Made by a program: the position numbers and the translations under genes. This document shows, piece by piece, positions 1 through 9,613 of a stretch of 64,000 nucleotides of DNA. The stretch is from Pseudomonas wadenswilerensis (GTDB lineage Bacteria > Pseudomonadota > Gammaproteobacteria > Pseudomonadales > Pseudomonadaceae), in NCBI RefSeq assembly GCF_900497695.1, contig NZ_UIDD01000010.1, positions 744,001 to 808,000 of the forward strand, in the 5' to 3' direction. The notes under the pieces were generated by a model that searched no databases, had not been told where the DNA came from, and saw only the letters and a list, made by a program, of their open reading frames with translations. The first letter of the stretch is position 1. Each line of letters starts with the position of its first letter.

Positions 1-1301
1 ACTTCGGTCACCCGGTCGCGCAGGCTGAATCCGGGCAGGAAGAGGAAGGTCAGCAGCTCGGCTTCGCTCATCTGCTCCACAGTCTCGGCGGGCGACAGCT
101 GGCGCTCGACAATGCTCTGGCGCAAGTGCGCCAGATCGACGCCGCCGCCATCGTCGCTGATCTCCAGCACCAGCAACCCGGCCTGATGCGAGGCACGCAG
201 GCGGATCTGCCCTTCCATCGGCTTGCCGGCCAGCAGTCGTCGCTCCGGCAGTTCGATGCCGTGATCAACTGCATTGCGCAGCAGGTGGGTCAGCGGCGCT
301 TCGAGTTTTTCCAGCACGTCGCGGTCGACCTGGGTCTTCTCACCTTCGATTTCCAGGCGCACCTGCTTGCCCAGCGAGCGGCCAAGATCACGGACCATTC
401 GGCTTTGCCCGGTCAGCACATCGGCGAACGGGCGCATCCGGCAGGCCAGCGCGGTGTCGTAGAGAAGCTGCGCACGCTGGCTGGCCTGCCAACCGAATTC
501 ATCCAGGTCAGACGCCTGCTGCAAAAGGATCTGCTGGGTTTCCCCCAGCAAACGCTGGGCCAGGGCCAAGGCGTCCTGGACTTCCGGGCTCTGGCCAGTG
601 CTTTCGAGTTGATGCTTGAGGCCATCCAGGGCACGGATACTCTGCCCGTGCATGCGCTTGAGGCGCTGCAGGGTGGCCAGGTAGGGCTTGAGCCGCTGGG
701 TTTCGACCAGCGATTTGCTCGACAGGTCGAGCAGGCTGTTCAGGCGCTCGGCAGTAACCCGCAGAACCCGCTCGCCACCTTCGCCTGCGCGTTTGCCGCT
801 GCGCACGGGCGCCGCTTCGACTTCAGGCTCAGGGTCGGCGGCTATGGGGTCAACCGGCAGCGGCTCGGGCAGTTGCATCGGCGGCGGCGCAAACGCAGGT
901 GCCGGTACGGCGCTCGGGTCGAGCAGCGCAGCCATTTGCACCAGAAACCCCTCGACCGCGGCGTCGATGCTGACATCACCGGGCGTGGCGATGCGCATCA
1001 GCAGGTCAGTGCCCTGCAACAAGGCATCGATATGTTCCGGACGTAGCAGCAGCCGGCCTTCCTGAGCGCCGACCAGGCAGTCTTCCATCACATGGGCGAC
1101 ACTGACCCCGGCATCGACGCCGACAATCCGCGCCGCCCCCTTGAGTGAGTGAGCCGCACGCATGCAGGCTTCAAGCTGGTCGGCCTGGGTCGGGTTGCGC
1201 TCCAGCGCCAGCAGCCCGGCACTGAGCACCTGGGTCTGGGCTTCGGCCTCCAGGCTGAACAGCTCGAGCAACGAGGCGTCGCGCATTTGCTCTGGGGTCA
1301 T
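1..1301 (-). CDS. wspE: WspE, hybrid chemotaxis-type histidine kinase (N-terminal part, cut by window edge)
   Basis: CheA-type kinase of the Wsp surface-sensing system; in the family it phosphorylates the diguanylate cyclase WspR and the methylesterase WspF. The gene starts with ATG at 1301 and overlaps the wspD stop by 4 bp. The N-terminal Hpt domain carries the phosphoacceptor motif AAHSLKGAARIVG at about residues 50-62. A Pro/Ala-rich linker follows, then a dimerisation region. The ATPase domain shows an N-box (LRNAVDHGIEL), a G1 box (EISDDGGG) and the start of an F-box (FLFLPGFSLRD). About 433 codons are visible. The rest of the ATPase domain, the CheW-like domain and the receiver, as well as wspF and wspR, should lie beyond position 1. 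Confidence 0.95.
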   Translation of the reverse strand, partial: MTPEQMRDASLLELFSLEAEAQTQVLSAGLLALERNPTQADQLEACMRAAHSLKGAARIVGVDAGVSVAHVMEDCLVGAQEGRLLLRPEHIDALLQGTDLLMRIATPGDVSIDAAVEGFLVQMAALLDPSAVPAPAFAPPPMQLPEPLPVDPIAADPEPEVEAAPVRSGKRAGEGGERVLRVTAERLNSLLDLSSKSLVETQRLKPYLATLQRLKRMHGQSIRALDGLKHQLESTGQSPEVQDALALAQRLLGETQQILLQQASDLDEFGWQASQRAQLLYDTALACRMRPFADVLTGQSRMVRDLGRSLGKQVRLEIEGEKTQVDRDVLEKLEAPLTHLLRNAVDHGIELPERRLLAGKPMEGQIRLRASHQAGLLVLEISDDGGGVDLAHLRQSIVERQLSPAETVEQMSEAELLTFLFLPGFSLRDRVTE

Positions 1302-1963
1302 GACAGGCTCCGGTTCACGGCAGACAGCACTTGGTCTTCATCCAGCACACGGACACTGCGCCCGCGCCATTGCAGCACCGCTGCGGTAAAACGGGTTTCG
1401 CCCTGCTCTGCCGTCAGGCGGCCGGGGTCCAGGCCATGGATACCATCCACTTCGTCGACCTGGACCACCACCGAGCCGCCCGCAGCGGCAATGATCAACA
1501 TGCGCGGCATGACCCGCGCCGAGGTCGAGGCCGGCGCCTGGGATTCAAGGCCGAGCAGATCGCCCAGTGACAGGCACGGCACCAGCGCACCCCGTACATT
1601 GGCCACGCCATGCAGCACCCGCGAGCGCTGGTGCGGCAAGGAATGCACCTGCTGCAGCGGCGCGACTTCGACCAGGCAGCGGGTGGCCAGTGCCAACCAC
1701 TCCTCGCCCAGGCGAAACAGCAACAACGAGCGGCCGCTGCTGGCTTGCTCAGGCGCCTCGCTCTGCTCGTGGGCTTCCTGGGACAGCGAGTAACGGTCCA
1801 GCAGGCGCGTCGCTGCTGCCGCATAGACCTCGCAATTGCGGCAGTGAATATGTTCGTCGAGCAGCTGGCAACTCTTGTCGCCATGCACACCGATACGGTT
1901 CCAGCAGTCGTCGATGCTGGCGGCGTCACTGGCGACCAGTTGCACGTCGTTTTCACCCATCAT
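1298..1963 (-). CDS. wspD: WspD, CheW-type coupling protein
   Basis: Coupling protein of the Wsp receptor-kinase complex, 221 aa. A CheW-like domain fills the C-terminal two thirds (about residues 75-215). It is recognisable by the LLLFRLGEEWLALATR strand, the VANVRGALVPCLSLGDLLG region and a VDEVDGIHGL segment near the end. The N-terminal extension contains the Cys pair C-x-x-C (HIHCRNCEVY, about residues 40-46), typical of WspD rather than WspB. Start ATG at 1963 overlaps the wspC stop by 4 bp, and its own stop overlaps wspE, so translation is probably coupled along the operon. Product and family are secure. Confidence 0.93.
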   Translation of the reverse strand: MMGENDVQLVASDAASIDDCWNRIGVHGDKSCQLLDEHIHCRNCEVYAAAATRLLDRYSLSQEAHEQSEAPEQASSGRSLLLFRLGEEWLALATRCLVEVAPLQQVHSLPHQRSRVLHGVANVRGALVPCLSLGDLLGLESQAPASTSARVMPRMLIIAAAGGSVVVQVDEVDGIHGLDPGRLTAEQGETRFTAAVLQWRGRSVRVLDEDQVLSAVNRSLS

Positions 1964-3228
1964 TGTTCAGACTCCCGGTCGGCGCGCCGTGCGGCCCGCT
2001 CCTGCAGGCGCCTGGCACCTGCGACATCACCTTGAGAAGCCAGCAACGCGGCCAGATGCACCAGCGCCTCCGGATGCTGGGGATCGAGGTACAACGCCTT
2101 GCGGTAGTGGCCCAGGGCATCGCTGCTGTCGCCAGCAGTGTCACTGAGCAGGCCCAGCCAGTAGAACACCTGGGCGCTGGGCGGGTACTGCTGCAAATAG
2201 CGGGCGCAGGCGGCCTGGGCCTGAGCGCTGCTGCCTGCATTGGCCAGTTGGGCGATCTGCGCCAGCAATTCGCCTGCCGACTCCGGCTCGGCGGGCCTGG
2301 CAGGCGGCGGGGCAATCGGCTTGATCCTGCGCACCACGGCAGGCGCCGGACGCGGCACGCTGGCCGCCGACACCGGCACCGTCAACGGCAAAGGAATGGC
2401 TAACGGCTTGCTCGGCGGCGCCGGCTCCATTTCAGCCTGGCGTACATAGGCAAACGACTGAGCTATGCCTACCGGGCGCATACCCATGCGCGCCAGCAAG
2501 CTGCCTTCGGCCGGGCCGATAAACAGCACGCCCTGCTCATGGATCAGACTTTTGAGCACCTCGAACACCCTCTGCTGGGTGGGTACGTCGAAGTAAATCA
2601 GCAGGTTGCGGCAGAAAACGAAATCGTAGCTGCCTTCTCGCGCCTTGAGCGCCGGATCCAGCACGTTGCCCGCCTGCAGCTTGACCTGCTGGCGGACCCG
2701 CTCGTCGAGGCTGTGGCCGTCACCGGTCTCGCTGAAATGCCGCTCACGAAAGTCCAGGTGCGAACCGCGGAACGAGTTGCGGCCATACAGCGCCTGTTCG
2801 GCACGGCTGATGGAATTGGGGCTGATGTCCATGGCGTCGACGCGAAAGCTGTGGCCAGCAATGCCGCCGTCGAGCAGGGCCATGGCGATCGAGTACGGCT
2901 CCTCGCCGGTGGAGCACGGCAGGCTGAGGATGCGCAGTGGGCGCAAGCCGCCCAGTTCGCTCAGACGCTTGCGCGCCAGGGTCACCAGGGCGTTGAAGGA
3001 CTCCGGGTAGCGGAAGAACCAGGTTTCCGGGACGATCACCGCTTCAATCAGCGCCTGCTGTTCCTGGTTCGACTGCTGCAGCCGCAGCCAGTAGTCATCC
3101 AGGTCCCGGGCTTCCAGGGTCGCACAGCGCAGGCGCAAGGCGCGCTCGACCATTGGCGCGCCGACCGAAGCCACGTCCAGGCCGATGCGATCCTGCAAAA
3201 AGCGAAAGAACCGCTGTTCGCCACTCAT
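1960..3228 (-). CDS. wspC: WspC, CheR-type MCP glutamate methyltransferase with TPR tail
   Basis: S-adenosylmethionine-dependent methyltransferase expected to methylate the receptor WspA and so set the sensitivity of the Wsp system. The protein has 422 aa. CheR N-terminal and SAM-binding domains occupy about residues 1-260 (motifs SLPCSTGEEPYSIAM for SAM binding and FVFCRNLLIYF). A Pro/Ala-rich linker follows at about 270-320, then a C-terminal TPR-like region (LLAQIAQLANAG ... VFYWLGLLSDTAGDSSDALGHYRKALYLDP). A CheR core plus TPR tail is the normal WspC architecture. Start at 3228 overlaps wspB by 4 bp. Confidence 0.94.
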   Translation of the reverse strand: MSGEQRFFRFLQDRIGLDVASVGAPMVERALRLRCATLEARDLDDYWLRLQQSNQEQQALIEAVIVPETWFFRYPESFNALVTLARKRLSELGGLRPLRILSLPCSTGEEPYSIAMALLDGGIAGHSFRVDAMDISPNSISRAEQALYGRNSFRGSHLDFRERHFSETGDGHSLDERVRQQVKLQAGNVLDPALKAREGSYDFVFCRNLLIYFDVPTQQRVFEVLKSLIHEQGVLFIGPAEGSLLARMGMRPVGIAQSFAYVRQAEMEPAPPSKPLAIPLPLTVPVSAASVPRPAPAVVRRIKPIAPPPARPAEPESAGELLAQIAQLANAGSSAQAQAACARYLQQYPPSAQVFYWLGLLSDTAGDSSDALGHYRKALYLDPQHPEALVHLAALLASQGDVAGARRLQERAARRADRESEQ

Positions 3229-3755
3229 GCCAGCCCCTCGCCACTTGCCACAAGCTCAGGCGGGAACAACAACTGGCGCACCTCGGCGCTGAGCAAGTCC
3301 TGCACCCCGATTCGCTGCAGCAAACCCTGGGCATCCTCACGTACCGGTCCCAGGTAAGGCGCCTGCTGGTTGTCCAGGCCATAGGGCTGGAACTCGGCGG
3401 GGTCGCAACGCAGGGTATCGGTGGCCTGTTCGAGGATCAGCCCCAGCAGCAATTGCGGGCGCAAGGGGTCGACGCGGTAGTGCACCAGCACCAGGCGCGT
3501 GCTGGTGCGCACCGGCGCCGGCAGGCCGAAACTCAAGGCGCCGACGTCGATCACCGGCACCAGCGCACCGCGATGGGCGAGCACCCCGGCGACCCATGCC
3601 GGGGTCTGGGCGATCGGTTTGAGCGGCAGGCGCGGCAGCACTTCGGCGACCTCATGGGCGTCCAGGGCAAAGCGCTGGTCGCCGATGCGGAACACCAGGT
3701 ACAGGGTGCCGTGGGAGGCCGCATCCTGATTGCGGCGAGGCTGAAGGTCGTTCAT
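3225..3755 (-). CDS. wspB: WspB, CheW-type coupling protein
   Basis: Second CheW-like adaptor of the Wsp complex, linking the receptor WspA to the kinase WspE. I chose the ATG at 3755 (MNDLQPRRNQ), giving 176 aa. The longer frame up to 3791 would run back into wspA and adds a non-conserved basic peptide. The CheW fold shows as TLYLVFRIGDQRFALDAHEVAEVLP near the N-terminus, followed by WVAGVLAHRGALVPVIDVGAL. It starts 7 bp after the wspA stop and overlaps wspC by 4 bp. WspB differs from WspD in lacking the Cys-containing N-terminal extension. Confidence 0.93.
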   Translation of the reverse strand: MNDLQPRRNQDAASHGTLYLVFRIGDQRFALDAHEVAEVLPRLPLKPIAQTPAWVAGVLAHRGALVPVIDVGALSFGLPAPVRTSTRLVLVHYRVDPLRPQLLLGLILEQATDTLRCDPAEFQPYGLDNQQAPYLGPVREDAQGLLQRIGVQDLLSAEVRQLLFPPELVASGEGLA

Positions 3756-3762
3756 CGGCAGG

Positions 3763-5385
3763 TCAGACTTTGAACCGCGACACGCCGCCACGCAGGCCGG
3801 TGGCCACCTGGCTCAGTTCGTCGATGGCAAAGCTGGCCTGACGCAGCGACTCGACGGTCTGGCTGCTGGCATCGCCCAGCTGCGCCAGGGCGTGGTTGAT
3901 CTGTTCGGCACCAGTGGCCTGGGCCTGCATGCCTTCGTTGACCATCAGCACCCGCGGCGCCAGGGCCTGGACCTGATGAATGATCTGGGTCAGTTGCTCG
4001 CCAACCTGCTGCACCTCGAACATGCCGCGGCGCACTTCCTCGGAGAACTTGTCCATGCCCATGACCCCGGCCGACACCGCCGACTGGATCTCGCGAACCA
4101 TCTGCTCGATGTCATAGGTAGCGACGGCGGTCTGGTCGGCCAGGCGCCGTACTTCGGTGGCGACCACGGCAAAACCACGGCCGTACTCACCGGCCTTTTC
4201 CGCCTCGATGGCGGCGTTGAGCGACAGCAGGTTGGTCTGGTCGGCGACCTTGACGATGGTCACCACCACCTGGTTGATGTTGCCGGCCTTCTCGTTGAGG
4301 ATCGCCAGCTTGTTGTTGACCAGATCGGCCGCGCCCATCACCTGGTGCATGGTCTCTTCCATGCGCGCCAGGCCCTGCTGGCCGGAGCCTGCGAGGATCG
4401 AGGCCTGGTCGGCGGCCGAGGTGACTTCGGTCATGGTCCGCACCAGGTCGCGGGAAGTCGCGGCGATTTCCCGCGAAGTTGCGCCAATTTCGGTGGTAGT
4501 GGCAGCGGTTTCGGTGGCGGTCGCCTGTTGCTGCTTGGAGGTGGCGGCGATTTCGGTCACCGAGGTGGTCACCTGCACCGACGAGCGCTGGGCCTGGGAC
4601 ACCAGGTTGGTCAGTTCGCCCATCATCTCGTTGAAGCCGCTTTCCACCGCGCCGAACTCGTCCTTGCGGTCCAGGTTCAGGCGCACGCTGAGGTCGCCGC
4701 CGCTGAGTTTGTCCAGGGCATGGACGATACGCTGCATCGGTGCGGTGATGGCACGCATCAGCACCAGCCCGCAGAGGGTCGCGGCAACAATGGCCAGCAG
4801 CAGCGAAACGATCATGCTGAACTTGGCCGTGGCCACGGCACTGACGATGGAGTCGGTGGCGCTCTCGGCGGAAAGACGATTGCGCTCGATCACCCCGTTC
4901 AGGTGCTTGCGGCCATTGACCCAGGCCGGGGTCAACACCTCGGCGAGCAGGCGCTGGGCTTCGGGGTAATCTTTCTTGCGATAGGCCCCCAGCACGGTAT
5001 CCACTGCTTTGAGGTAATCGGCCTCAAGCTGGCCGAACTGGTCAAAGCTGGTCTGATCGTCCTTCTCGCGAATGGTCGACTGGTAGCTGGCCATGTGCTG
5101 CTTGAGGCGCTCTTCAAAGCCCTTGTACAGCTCCATGTCGGCCGAGGTGATCTCGCGATGGTCGCTCAGGCCCACCAGCTGCTGGGTCAGCACATAGCTG
5201 TCGACCCAGGCGCTGCGGATCATGGAGCTGTAGTAGACCCCGGGGATGCTATCGGTTCGCACCGCTTCTTCACCGGACTCTATGGCCACCAGTCGCGAAT
5301 AGGCGGCGACCACCATCAGCGACATGATGGCGATAATCACGGCGAAGCTCGCCAGGATCCGTTGGCGCAAGGTCCAGTTTTTCAC
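3763..5385 (-). CDS. wspA: WspA, membrane methyl-accepting surface-sensing receptor
   Basis: First gene of the wsp operon, 540 aa. It has an N-terminal transmembrane helix (about residues 10-30), a periplasmic four-helix-type sensor domain (about 31-190), a second transmembrane helix (about 190-212), HAMP (about 213-265) and a cytoplasmic signalling domain. The conserved hairpin tip is VADQTNLLSLNAAIEAEKAGEYGRGFAVVA. The C-terminus (GGVSRFKV) lacks a CheR-docking pentapeptide, in keeping with a receptor served by a dedicated methyltransferase. In Pseudomonas this receptor responds to surface contact or envelope stress and raises c-di-GMP through WspR. The roughly 130-bp region upstream should hold the operon promoter, but I could not identify convincing boxes. 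Confidence 0.95.
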   Translation of the reverse strand: MKNWTLRQRILASFAVIIAIMSLMVVAAYSRLVAIESGEEAVRTDSIPGVYYSSMIRSAWVDSYVLTQQLVGLSDHREITSADMELYKGFEERLKQHMASYQSTIREKDDQTSFDQFGQLEADYLKAVDTVLGAYRKKDYPEAQRLLAEVLTPAWVNGRKHLNGVIERNRLSAESATDSIVSAVATAKFSMIVSLLLAIVAATLCGLVLMRAITAPMQRIVHALDKLSGGDLSVRLNLDRKDEFGAVESGFNEMMGELTNLVSQAQRSSVQVTTSVTEIAATSKQQQATATETAATTTEIGATSREIAATSRDLVRTMTEVTSAADQASILAGSGQQGLARMEETMHQVMGAADLVNNKLAILNEKAGNINQVVVTIVKVADQTNLLSLNAAIEAEKAGEYGRGFAVVATEVRRLADQTAVATYDIEQMVREIQSAVSAGVMGMDKFSEEVRRGMFEVQQVGEQLTQIIHQVQALAPRVLMVNEGMQAQATGAEQINHALAQLGDASSQTVESLRQASFAIDELSQVATGLRGGVSRFKV

Positions 5386-5486
5386 AGTCAGCCCTCAAGT
5401 GTTCTACGCGAGCAGGAAAAATGGGCAGAGTATAGCCCAGCGGCTGCGCGCTTTTGAGGCTGACTTAAAAGCTGGATCGGGCCAAA

Positions 5487-5512
5487 CGGGCTAGATACTG
5501 GCCATTAGCCCG
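5487..5512 (-). terminator. Possible weak terminator downstream of the DUF533 gene
   Basis: A 7-bp inverted repeat (CGGGCTA at 5487-5493, TAGCCCG at 5506-5512) lies just downstream of the minus-strand gene ending at 5516. On the minus strand it is followed by only three T residues (TTTGGC), so it is a weak terminator candidate at best. Confidence 0.35.
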
Positions 5513-5515
5513 ATT

Positions 5516-6220
5516 TCATTGACTGGCGGCAAGTTTCACCTGGTTTTCCAGCTCGCTCTTGAGTGCAGGATCGAGCTTGAGCTGGCGCGCCAGTTCATCC
5601 AGGTAGGCACGCTCCATGAAATGCTCCTCGTCCACCAGCATGACGCTGGCGATATACATCTCGGCGGCCATTTCCGGGGTGCTGGCGGCGCGGGCGACAT
5701 CGGCCGGGTCCAGCGGTTTGTTCAGTTCGGCGTGCAGCCAGTGTTGCAGCTCCTGGTCGCTGGACAGCTTGACGAACTCGCCTTCGATCAGCGCCCGCTC
5801 GCGCTCATCGACGTGGCCATCGGACTTGGCCGCCGCCACCAGCGCCTTGAGGATCGCCTGGCTGTGCTGCTCGACCTGGGCCGGCGGCAGGCGGTCAAGC
5901 GTTTGTGGCTCGCCCTGCACGGCAGCCCCCTGCTTGGCCTGCCAGTTGCCGTAGGCCTTGTAGGCGATGACCCCAAGGGCAGCCAGGCCACCATAGGTCA
6001 GGGCCTTGCCGCCGTACTTGCGGGCCTTCTTGTTACCCAGCAGCAAACCCATCGCACCTGCCGCCAGGGCACCGCCGCCAGCACCGGAGAGCAGGCTGCC
6101 AAGGCCACCGCCGCCCTTGCCGCCAAGCAGGTCGCCAATACCGCCGGTTTTGCCGGCCTGGTTCTGCAACAGGTCCTGGCCGGATTTGAGCAGTTGATCG
6201 AGCAAGCCACGGGTGTTCAT
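5516..6220 (-). CDS. DUF533 / TerB-like inner-membrane-associated protein
   Basis: 234 aa from the ATG at 6220 (MNTRGLLDQLLKSG), which follows a GGAG-type ribosome site. A longer frame reaches 6397 but its extra residues do not look like protein of this family. Residues 1-55 are Gly-rich (GGIGDLLGGKGGGGLGSLLSG). A short hydrophobic stretch with GLLLGNKKARK and GGLAALGVIAYKAY follows. The C-terminal half is a helical TerB-like fold (ILKALVAAAKSDGHVDERERALIEGEF) with acidic residues of the kind that bind divalent metal. DUF533 proteins resemble E. coli YebE; no function is established. It appears monocistronic and is divergent from the polyamine transporter. Confidence 0.85.
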   Translation of the reverse strand: MNTRGLLDQLLKSGQDLLQNQAGKTGGIGDLLGGKGGGGLGSLLSGAGGGALAAGAMGLLLGNKKARKYGGKALTYGGLAALGVIAYKAYGNWQAKQGAAVQGEPQTLDRLPPAQVEQHSQAILKALVAAAKSDGHVDERERALIEGEFVKLSSDQELQHWLHAELNKPLDPADVARAASTPEMAAEMYIASVMLVDEEHFMERAYLDELARQLKLDPALKSELENQVKLAASQ

Positions 6221-6408
6221 TGGGCATCTCCATGGAGAGGAAAGAAAGCCGAAGAGTACTGCCCCAGGCTGAAGTGAAGCTGAATGCATTTGCTTCCAGA
6301 TGTTGCCCAGAACCGGGCCACGCTGGACCCACGCAACAGCAACTACGCTTAAACCAGCTATACCTGCACTTTCACTGCCCCGACATAATTTGAACAAGAG
6401 GGAACACC

Positions 6409-7560
6409 ATGTTCGTGCACAAGACCGCCACGCTCTGCGCCCTGAGCACCGCCCTGCTGGCCAGCGCCAGCCTGCAGGCCGCCGAACCCTTGAAAGCCGT
6501 GGGCGCCGGCGAAGGCCAGCTGGATATCGTTGCCTGGCCGGGTTACATCGAGCGCGGTGAAAGCGACAAGGCCTACGACTGGGTGACCGGCTTCGAGAAG
6601 GAAACCGGTTGCAAGGTCAGCGTCAAGACCGCCGCCACCTCCGACGAGATGGTCAGCCTGATGACCAAGGGCGGTTACGACCTGGTCACCGCCTCCGGCG
6701 ATGCCTCGCTGCGGCTGATCGCCGGCAAGCGCGTACAGCCGATCAACACTGCGCTGATTCCCAACTGGAAGAACCTCGACCCACGGCTCAAGGACGGTGC
6801 CTGGTACGTGGTCAACAAGCAGGTGTACGGCACGCCCTACCAGTGGGGCCCGAACGTGCTGCTGTACAACACCAACGTGTTCAAGCAGGCGCCCACCAGT
6901 TGGGGCGTGGTCTTCGAGCCCCAGGACCTGCCGGACGGCAAGCCGAACAAGGGCCGGGTCCAGGCCTACGACGGGCCGATCTACATCGCCGATGCCGCGC
7001 TGTACCTGAAATCGACCAAGCCCGAACTCGGCATTCAGAACCCCTATGAACTGAATGAAGCCCAGTACAAGGCGGTGCTCGACCTGCTGCGCCAGCAACA
7101 GCCGCTGATCCACCGCTACTGGCACGATGCCACGGTGCAGATGAGTGACGTCAAGAACGAAGGCGTGGTCGCCTCCAGCTCCTGGGGCTACATGGTCAAT
7201 GGCCTGCAAGCCGACAAGCAGCCGGTGGCTTCGACCATCCCCAAGGAAGGCGCCACTGGCTGGGCCGACACCACCATGCTGCACAGCGAGGCCAAGCACC
7301 CCAACTGCGCCTACAAGTGGATGGACTGGTCGCTGCAGCCCAGGGTCCAGGGCGACGTGGCGGCCTGGTTCGGTTCGTTGCCGGCGGTACCGGCGGCCTG
7401 CACCGGCAGCGAATTGCTCGGCGCCGAAGGCTGCAAGACCAATGGTTTCGACCAGTTCGACAAGATCGCCTTCTGGAAAACCCCGCAGGCTGAAGGGGGC
7501 AGGTTCGTGCCGTATAGCCGCTGGACCCAGGACTATATTGCGATCATGGGGGGCCGCTAG
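6409..7560 (+). CDS. ydcS: Polyamine ABC transporter periplasmic binding protein (YdcS-like)
   Basis: 383 aa with a Sec signal peptide ending near residue 24 (LQAAEP). It closely resembles E. coli YdcS in motifs such as LDIVAWPGYIERG, TAATSDEMVSLMTKGGYDL, GTPYQWGPN, QAYDGPIYIADAALYLK and the C-terminal YIAIMGGR. Family members bind putrescine/spermidine-type substrates and deliver them to an inner-membrane importer. A GAGGGA ribosome site lies 5 nt before the ATG. It is followed by a REP hairpin and then by genes for the ATPase, two permeases and an aminobutyraldehyde dehydrogenase, the YdcSTUVW order. Substrate preference (putrescine, spermidine or GABA-like) is inferred from context. Confidence 0.92.
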   Translation: MFVHKTATLCALSTALLASASLQAAEPLKAVGAGEGQLDIVAWPGYIERGESDKAYDWVTGFEKETGCKVSVKTAATSDEMVSLMTKGGYDLVTASGDASLRLIAGKRVQPINTALIPNWKNLDPRLKDGAWYVVNKQVYGTPYQWGPNVLLYNTNVFKQAPTSWGVVFEPQDLPDGKPNKGRVQAYDGPIYIADAALYLKSTKPELGIQNPYELNEAQYKAVLDLLRQQQPLIHRYWHDATVQMSDVKNEGVVASSSWGYMVNGLQADKQPVASTIPKEGATGWADTTMLHSEAKHPNCAYKWMDWSLQPRVQGDVAAWFGSLPAVPAACTGSELLGAEGCKTNGFDQFDKIAFWKTPQAEGGRFVPYSRWTQDYIAIMGGR

Positions 7561-7566
7561 GGCCCT

Positions 7567-7613
7567 ATCGCGGGGCAAGCCCGCTCCCACCTCAAGACGC
7601 GGGCTTGCTCCCA
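7567..7613. repeat. REP-type hairpin between ydcS and ydcT
   Basis: A REP-like unit (core GCAAGCCCGC at 7575-7584) and a partial inverted copy (GCGGGCTTGC at 7599-7608) form a 10-bp stem with a 14-nt loop inside the transporter operon, between the binding-protein stop and the ATPase ribosome site. The core matches the REP pair at 38873-38943. Such intra-operon hairpins commonly favour higher expression of the upstream gene; that role is an inference here. Confidence 0.7.
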
Positions 7614-7632
7614 TTTGCTGGAGCTTCGCACC

Positions 7633-8673
<1,041 letters not shown>

Positions 8674-8674
8674 G

Positions 8675-9613
8675 ATGAGCCTGACCGTGGAAAAAGCCGC
8701 GCCGGCCCCCATGCGGCGTTTCTCCAACCTGCTCTACCGGCGACCGAACCTGTACCTGGCGCTACTGTTGATACCGCCGCTGATCTGGTTCGGTGCAATC
8801 TACCTCGGCTCGTTGCTGAGTTTGCTGTGGCAGGGCTTCTACACCTTCGACGACTTCACCATGGCGGTCACCCCGGAGCTGACCCTGGCCAACTTCGCCG
8901 CGCTGTTCAACCCGTCGAACTTCGACATCATCCTGCGTACCCTGGGCATGGCCATCGCCGTGTCGATCGCCAGTGCCACCCTGGCCTTCCCGATCGCCTA
9001 CTACATGGCGCGCTACACCAGCGGCAAGACCAAGGCGTTCTTCTATATCGCGGTGATGATGCCGATGTGGGCCAGCTACATCGTCAAGGCCTATGCCTGG
9101 ACCTTGCTGCTGGCCAAGGGCGGCGTGGCCCAGTGGTTCGTCCAGCAACTGAACCTGGGGCCAGTGCTGCAGTTCATCCTCGGTATTCCGGGGGTGGGCG
9201 GCAGCACCCTGTCGACCTCGCACCTGGGGCGTTTTCTGGTGTTCGTGTACATCTGGCTGCCGTTCATGATCCTGCCGATCCAGGCCTCGCTGGAGCGCCT
9301 GCCGCCGTCATTGCTGCAAGCCTCGGCGGACCTTGGCGCCAGGCCGTGGCAGACCTTCACGCAGGTGATCCTGCCGCTCTCGGTACCGGGCATCGCCGCA
9401 GGCTCCATCTTCACCTTTTCGCTGACACTGGGCGACTTCATCGTCCCGCAACTGGTCGGCCCGCCCGGCTACTTCATCGGCAGCATGGTCTACGCCCAGC
9501 AGGGCGCCATCGGCAACATGCCCATGGCCGCCGCCTTTACCCTGGTGCCAATCGTGCTGATTGCCGTGTACCTGTCCATCGTCAAACGCCTGGGGGCCTT
9601 CGATGCACTCTGA
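8675..9613 (+). CDS. ydcU: Polyamine ABC transporter permease 1 (YdcU/PotB-like)
   Basis: 312 aa inner-membrane permease with about six transmembrane helices. The first is at about residues 28-50 (LYLALLLIPPLIWFGAIYLGSLLSLL). The EAA motif region (LPPSLLQASADLGARPWQTFTQVILPLSVPGI, about 207-238) docks on the ATPase. It starts one base after the ATPase stop and overlaps the next permease by 11 bp, so the importer is made from one transcript. Confidence 0.93.
   Translation: MSLTVEKAAPAPMRRFSNLLYRRPNLYLALLLIPPLIWFGAIYLGSLLSLLWQGFYTFDDFTMAVTPELTLANFAALFNPSNFDIILRTLGMAIAVSIASATLAFPIAYYMARYTSGKTKAFFYIAVMMPMWASYIVKAYAWTLLLAKGGVAQWFVQQLNLGPVLQFILGIPGVGGSTLSTSHLGRFLVFVYIWLPFMILPIQASLERLPPSLLQASADLGARPWQTFTQVILPLSVPGIAAGSIFTFSLTLGDFIVPQLVGPPGYFIGSMVYAQQGAIGNMPMAAAFTLVPIVLIAVYLSIVKRLGAFDAL

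Noticed and set aside
3892..5457. Long plus-strand open frame of 521 codons opposite wspA
   Set aside because: It is His/Gly-rich and antisense to a clear receptor gene; long antisense frames are expected in GC-rich DNA.
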